Shown here: piece by piece, positions 14,649 to 18,056 of the stretch
Layout of the letters: each line of letters opens with the position of its first letter
Position numbering within the stretch: position 1 is the first letter of the stretch
Assembly (NCBI GenBank): GCA_039819225.1
Contig: JBCBSN010000067.1
Coordinates: 1 to 18,056, forward strand
Source: Ulvibacterium sp039819225
Lineage (GTDB): Bacteria; Bacteroidota; Bacteroidia; Flavobacteriales; Flavobacteriaceae
Direction: 5' to 3'
Length of the DNA: 18,056 nt
Program-made: the position numbers and the translations under genes
Notes under the pieces: generated by a model
The model's database searches: none
What the model was told of the DNA's origin: nothing
The model's input: only the letters and a program-made list of their open reading frames with translations

Positions 14649-16211
14649 ATGACTATGATGATGAAACAAGGAATTAAGATACGGATTCTAACCATGGTGT
14701 TGGGTTTTGTTTCCACAGCGCTTTGGGCAGAAGTACGACTGCCATCTATTTTTACGGATAATATGGTGCTTCAGCAAAATACCAATGCCCGATTTTGGGG
14801 CACTTCAGACCCCCAGGAGAAAATCACCATCTATGCCAGTTGGGGAAGTGAATTGAACGTTTCTGCGGATAGAGAGGGAAAATGGTCGGTAGAGGTTCCC
14901 ACACCTGCAGGGAGCCATACCCCACAGCAACTCATCTTTAAAGGAACCAACACGGTTTATCTTAAAAATGTACTTATCGGTGAGGTCTGGTTGTGCTCCG
15001 GTCAGTCCAATATGGGATGGCCCGTTAAACAATCGACCAATTCGTATGAAGAAATAAAAAAGGCAGACTACAGTTCCATACGCTTTTTTCATATCCCTTT
15101 GACCATGGCGTGGGAACCTCGAGACGATGTTGATGCCAAATGGGAGATATGTACGCCTGAAAGTGCCGCGAACAAAAGTGCGGTCGCTTATTTTTTTGGA
15201 AGGAAATTGCTCCAGGAATTGGATGTTCCCATAGGGTTGATACAATCCGCATGGGGCGGTTCGGATGCTCAAGCCTGGATTGACAAGGAAACCGCTCAAA
15301 TGGAGGGGCTCCAAAATATTGTGGATTGGTACCATGCCCACGAGCAGGAGTTTAAGGCTTCCAGGTTCAAATGGAACAAGGCCGTGGCGGAATGGAGGGC
15401 CAAACAACCGGAAGGAAAACCATTGGACTATAGTACCAGACCCCAAAGGGATAAGATTCCGGGAGACAACCATATGCCGTTTGGGTTGTTCAACGCCATG
15501 ATTCATCCGATCAAGACCTTTTCCATAAAAGGAGCCATTTGGTACCAAGGGGAATCAAATGTAGGCAGGGCCCATCAGTACCGGACCTTGTTCCCGGCCA
15601 TGATCAAAAGCTGGCGAAGGGCATGGGATCAAGGTGACTTTCCCTTCTTTTTTGTGCAATTGGCCCCATTTCATTATGGCGATTTTAATGGGGTGGCCTC
15701 TGCCGAATTGCGGGATGCCCAAGTAAAGACCCTTGATTTGGTAAAGCATACCGGAATGGTGGTAACCACGGATATTGGGAATGTGCAGGACATTCACCCC
15801 AGAAAGAAAAGAGAGGTAGGGGACCGTTTGGCCCTATTGGCCCTTCAGGATTACGGGAGACTAGATCAAGGGTATAGTAGTCCGTTCTATAAATCACATC
15901 GGATAAACGGCAATAGCCTGATCATCGATTTTGAGCATGCCCAAGGGCTAAAAATAAGTCGAGGGAGTACTATTGAGGGATTGACCATATCGGGAAAGAA
16001 TAAAAAGTTTGTAACAGCGAAGGGTGAGATTATTGAGGGCAACCGGTTAAAGGTTTGGTCCGATGCCATAAAAAGACCCGTAGCTGTGCGTTTTGGCTGG
16101 TCCAATGCGCCCTTTGTCAATCTTTTTAACGAAGCTAACCTTCCGCTATCGCCTTTTAAGACCGATGATTGGAAGGATACAACGGAAGGGAAGAATTTTA
16201 GGGAATACTAA
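14649..16211 (+). CDS. Sialate-O-acetylesterase-like glycan esterase
   Basis: Full-length 520-residue SASA-family carbohydrate esterase. It begins with the typical LPSIFTDNMVLQQ (31-43) and an N-terminal beta domain, then LCSGQSNMGWPV with nucleophile Ser120, GAIWYQGESN (the Gln-Gly-Glu oxyanion loop) and DIHPRKKREVGDRLAL with Asp381 and His383. The C-terminal portion carries SWSNAPFVNLFN-like sequence, common in the family. A Sec signal peptide ends near LWA (residue 27), with no lipobox. Expected substrate: acetyl groups on an algal polysaccharide or oligosaccharide. Several ATGs cluster at 14649-14663 (MTMMMK), so the exact start is ambiguous by a few codons. It follows the small esterase by 25 bases and ends 2 bases before the next sulfatase, indicating one transcript. 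Confidence 0.92.
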   Translation: MTMMMKQGIKIRILTMVLGFVSTALWAEVRLPSIFTDNMVLQQNTNARFWGTSDPQEKITIYASWGSELNVSADREGKWSVEVPTPAGSHTPQQLIFKGTNTVYLKNVLIGEVWLCSGQSNMGWPVKQSTNSYEEIKKADYSSIRFFHIPLTMAWEPRDDVDAKWEICTPESAANKSAVAYFFGRKLLQELDVPIGLIQSAWGGSDAQAWIDKETAQMEGLQNIVDWYHAHEQEFKASRFKWNKAVAEWRAKQPEGKPLDYSTRPQRDKIPGDNHMPFGLFNAMIHPIKTFSIKGAIWYQGESNVGRAHQYRTLFPAMIKSWRRAWDQGDFPFFFVQLAPFHYGDFNGVASAELRDAQVKTLDLVKHTGMVVTTDIGNVQDIHPRKKREVGDRLALLALQDYGRLDQGYSSPFYKSHRINGNSLIIDFEHAQGLKISRGSTIEGLTISGKNKKFVTAKGEIIEGNRLKVWSDAIKRPVAVRFGWSNAPFVNLFNEANLPLSPFKTDDWKDTTEGKNFREY

Positions 16212-16213
16212 GG

Positions 16214-17605
16214 ATGATCAAAGGGAAATCAATACTGTTTTTTTGCCTGGCGTTGTTGGCCTTTTATGGCCACGCAATCCGGAGTGGGCAAAAGCCGAAT
16301 ATCGTTGTAATTTTTTGTGATGACCTGGGGTATGGGGATTTGGGTTGCTATGGTTCTCTCTGGAATCAAACCCCTGAGATTGATAAAATGGCCATAGAAG
16401 GGGTAAAATTCACCGACTTTTATTCGGGTGCTCCGGTCTGTACCCCTTCAAGGGCAGGTTTAATGACGGGGTGCTATTCACGAAGGGTAGATATGGATTT
16501 GAGTGCTAAAAACCAATGGGTACTTTTTCCTATTGAGAAGAAGGGGATAAATCCCAGTGAAGAGATTTTGCCCGAAATGCTGAAGCAGTCCCAATATGCC
16601 ACGGCAATTATTGGGAAATGGCACCTAGGCGATCAACCCGAATTTTTTCCGACACGGCATGGGTTCGATTACTGGTTCGGGATTCCGTATTCAAACGATA
16701 TGGAACGTGGAAAGAATCCACCCTTGCCCCTAATGCGAAATGAAGCCGTAATTGAACAGTGCGCAACACAAAAGGAATTCGATCAATCCACACTTACCAA
16801 ACGGTACACGGAAGAGGCCATTAACTGGATGGAAAAGAACAAAGAAAATCCTTTCTTCCTTTACCTTGCCCATACCATGCCGCACAATCCCGTGGCGGCC
16901 CGTCCCGAGTTTTACCATAAAACCAACAATCCCCAAGCTGGTTTTGGCGCTAGTGTTGCCGAAATTAGTTGGTCTACCGGGGAAATCTTGGCCTTTTTGA
17001 AAAGGAACGACTTGGACAAGAACACCCTGGTGATTTTCACTTCGGATAATGGTGGGGCACCCAGAAGGGGAGCCAGTAACGGAATTTTAAAAGGAGCAAA
17101 AGGGAAGGTGGATGAAGGCGGGATACGGGTGCCCTGTATTGCCCGCTGGCCAGGAAAAATCGACGCAGGAACCAAGTGTTATGCTCCGGCTTCGGTAATC
17201 GATTTTTACGAGACCTTCTCTAAACTGGCGGGTGTTACCACAGATTCCTCCATAAAACGCGATGGGAAGGATATCTCGGACTATTTATTCAATCCTGAAA
17301 GGGAAAGGGAAGACCGACCATTTTACTACTGGCATAATGGCTACCTAAGGGCCATCCGTTATGGGAAGTGGAAAATAAGATTAACGGGTCCTTTTACCAA
17401 AGAGACGGAAATAGTGCTATATAATTTACACACGGATCCGGGAGAAACGACCAACAGGGCTTTTGAAAACCCTGAAATTGTAGACAAGTTAATAGCATTG
17501 GCAAAGCAAGAAAGAAAAGTGTTGGGCGAAATGGATATTTATGGCAACGAGGTGCGAAAAACAATACGCGTCAGTGATCCGAAACCCCTTTTAAAAAAGA
17601 GTTAA
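16214..17605 (+). CDS. S1 sulfatase (arylsulfatase A type)
   Basis: A single-domain formylglycine-dependent sulfatase of 463 residues. NIVVIFCDDLGYGDLGCYG contains metal ligands Asp36 and Asp37. VCTPSRAGLMTG contains the formylglycine site Cys76 in a CTPSR motif, followed by GKWHLGD, YLAHTMPHNP and FTSDNGG (Asp278, Asn279), then GAKGKVDEGGIRVPCIARWPG. All key residues look intact. A Sec signal peptide is present (cleavage near GHA, residue 21), with no lipobox, so it is periplasmic. Expected role: removal of sulfate esters from algal oligosaccharides; the position specificity cannot be read from sequence. The ATG lies only 2 bases after the preceding stop, so translation is probably coupled. 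It differs clearly from the sulfatase at 11519: it has Asn instead of Gln after the late Asp and no esterase domain. Confidence 0.93.
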   Translation: MIKGKSILFFCLALLAFYGHAIRSGQKPNIVVIFCDDLGYGDLGCYGSLWNQTPEIDKMAIEGVKFTDFYSGAPVCTPSRAGLMTGCYSRRVDMDLSAKNQWVLFPIEKKGINPSEEILPEMLKQSQYATAIIGKWHLGDQPEFFPTRHGFDYWFGIPYSNDMERGKNPPLPLMRNEAVIEQCATQKEFDQSTLTKRYTEEAINWMEKNKENPFFLYLAHTMPHNPVAARPEFYHKTNNPQAGFGASVAEISWSTGEILAFLKRNDLDKNTLVIFTSDNGGAPRRGASNGILKGAKGKVDEGGIRVPCIARWPGKIDAGTKCYAPASVIDFYETFSKLAGVTTDSSIKRDGKDISDYLFNPEREREDRPFYYWHNGYLRAIRYGKWKIRLTGPFTKETEIVLYNLHTDPGETTNRAFENPEIVDKLIALAKQERKVLGEMDIYGNEVRKTIRVSDPKPLLKKS

Positions 17606-17628
17606 AACCGATTAAAGAAGACATCAAC

Positions 17629-17652
17629 GTTTTGGCTTATTGTCGCCAAAAC
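17629..17652 (+). terminator. Hairpin in the 62-bp spacer, possible weak terminator or mRNA structure
   Basis: GTTTTGGC (17629-17636) and GCCAAAAC (17645-17652) pair perfectly over 8 bp with an 8-base loop. The sequence after the stem is A-rich (AAATAGATACG) and lacks a T-tract, so this is not a standard intrinsic terminator on the + strand. The next start is only 15 bases downstream, so it could instead affect translation of that gene. Confidence 0.35.
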
Positions 17653-17667
17653 AAATAGATACGAAAA

Positions 17668-18056
17668 ATGAAATTCTTAACAGCATTAAGCATAACCATC
17701 AGCCTACTTTTTGTCCATGTTTTAGGGGCACAGGATACTATCCATTTTGACAGGGGACTGGTCATCAAGACCACGGGGAGGGGAGACCGATCCGCGGTGT
17801 ACTATGACCAGCTATATTACCAGATCGTAAACCAAACTTTCCAATCGCCCAATGAGGGCGATACTATGGATGCCGGAAAATCATTGGGGAAACAACGTTG
17901 GGAAACCCTGGCCAAGAATGAAGACGGAATATTCCAAAGTGAAAAAACCCGGGGTGGCTACCTTTTTTTAACCTACAAGTCCCCTGGGAACCCCGTTGAC
18001 CAAAATTTCCGAATGGCCCGATACTTCGAGAATACGCGTTTCCGCCTTAGGGGACT
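17668..18056 (+). CDS. Secreted protein of unknown function, 5' part only
   Basis: ATG at 17668 opens a frame that runs off the window end, giving about 129 residues. A Sec signal peptide is clear: MKFLTALSITISLLFVHVL followed by GAQ. The visible mature part is acidic/basic mixed and contains RGDRSAVYYDQLYYQIVNQTFQ and GYLFLTYKSPGNP. I do not recognise the family and see no catalytic motif in this part. Its position, 62 bases after a sulfatase gene on the same strand, and its export signal suggest it belongs to the same glycan-degradation region, but that is context only. Confidence 0.75.
   Translation, partial: MKFLTALSITISLLFVHVLGAQDTIHFDRGLVIKTTGRGDRSAVYYDQLYYQIVNQTFQSPNEGDTMDAGKSLGKQRWETLAKNEDGIFQSEKTRGGYLFLTYKSPGNPVDQNFRMARYFENTRFRLRG

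Noticed and set aside
14805..15548. 247-residue open frame on the - strand
   Set aside because: It lies antisense to the acetylesterase at 14649, whose frame has all family motifs; the antisense product has no recognisable motif and is a shadow.
1..18056. CRISPR array, prophage, or SusC/SusD pair
   Set aside because: No regularly spaced direct repeats, no phage structural or integrase genes, and no TonB-dependent receptor or SusD-like sequence were seen in any open frame.

Overview
The window is a single co-directional block on the + strand, with no convincing gene on the - strand. It looks like part of a polysaccharide utilisation region of a marine, algae-degrading member of the Bacteroidota, probably a Flavobacteriaceae. 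The evidence is the protein content (GH29 fucosidases, S1 sulfatases, SGNH esterases, ThuA, DUF1080 and PVC-type cytochrome proteins), export signals on nearly every protein (lipoprotein or Sec type), weak or absent Shine-Dalgarno sequences, moderate base composition, and small structured spacers with motifs such as CCGCC-TTT-GGCGG that are common in flavobacterial genomes. The genus cannot be fixed from the sequence alone.

Layout: 1-156 is the 3' end of an unrecognised gene. 185-1750 is a GH29 alpha-L-fucosidase, probably a lipoprotein. 1772-9277 is a redox-type module of four genes: a PVC-type beta-propeller/HEAT/cytochrome c lipoprotein, a ThuA protein, a DUF1080 (3-keto-glycoside hydrolase-type) + PA14-like lipoprotein, and a beta-propeller protein ending in an azurin-like blue-copper domain. 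9324-11255 is a second GH29 fucosidase, with a C-terminal beta-sandwich extension. 11519-17605 is an ester-removal module: a sulfatase fused to an SGNH hydrolase, two sialate-O-acetylesterase-like proteins, and a second sulfatase. 17668 to the end is the start of an unrecognised secreted protein.

Working model (inference): fucosidases release fucose from a sulfated and acylated algal glycan after sulfatases and acetylesterases remove the decorations. The central module may add an oxidative step in the periplasm or at the cell surface: a C3-type sugar oxidation coupled to cytochrome c and cupredoxin electron carriers, then cleavage by the DUF1080 enzyme. The oxidase or dehydrogenase proper is not obvious here, and no SusC/SusD transporter pair, regulator or sugar kinase lies in the window.

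The three long spacers (4016-4245, 5209-5392, 11256-11518) each contain a compact inverted-repeat element rather than a gene. One is MITE-like, with perfect 19-bp terminal repeats and TA at both ends, and supplies the stop codon of the gene before it. One folds as an outer stem enclosing three hairpins and is bracketed by a 10-bp direct repeat. The third is a 211-bp element with 19-bp arms. The remaining spacers are 62 bp or less, consistent with one or a few long operons. I could not identify a promoter with the Bacteroidota consensus.
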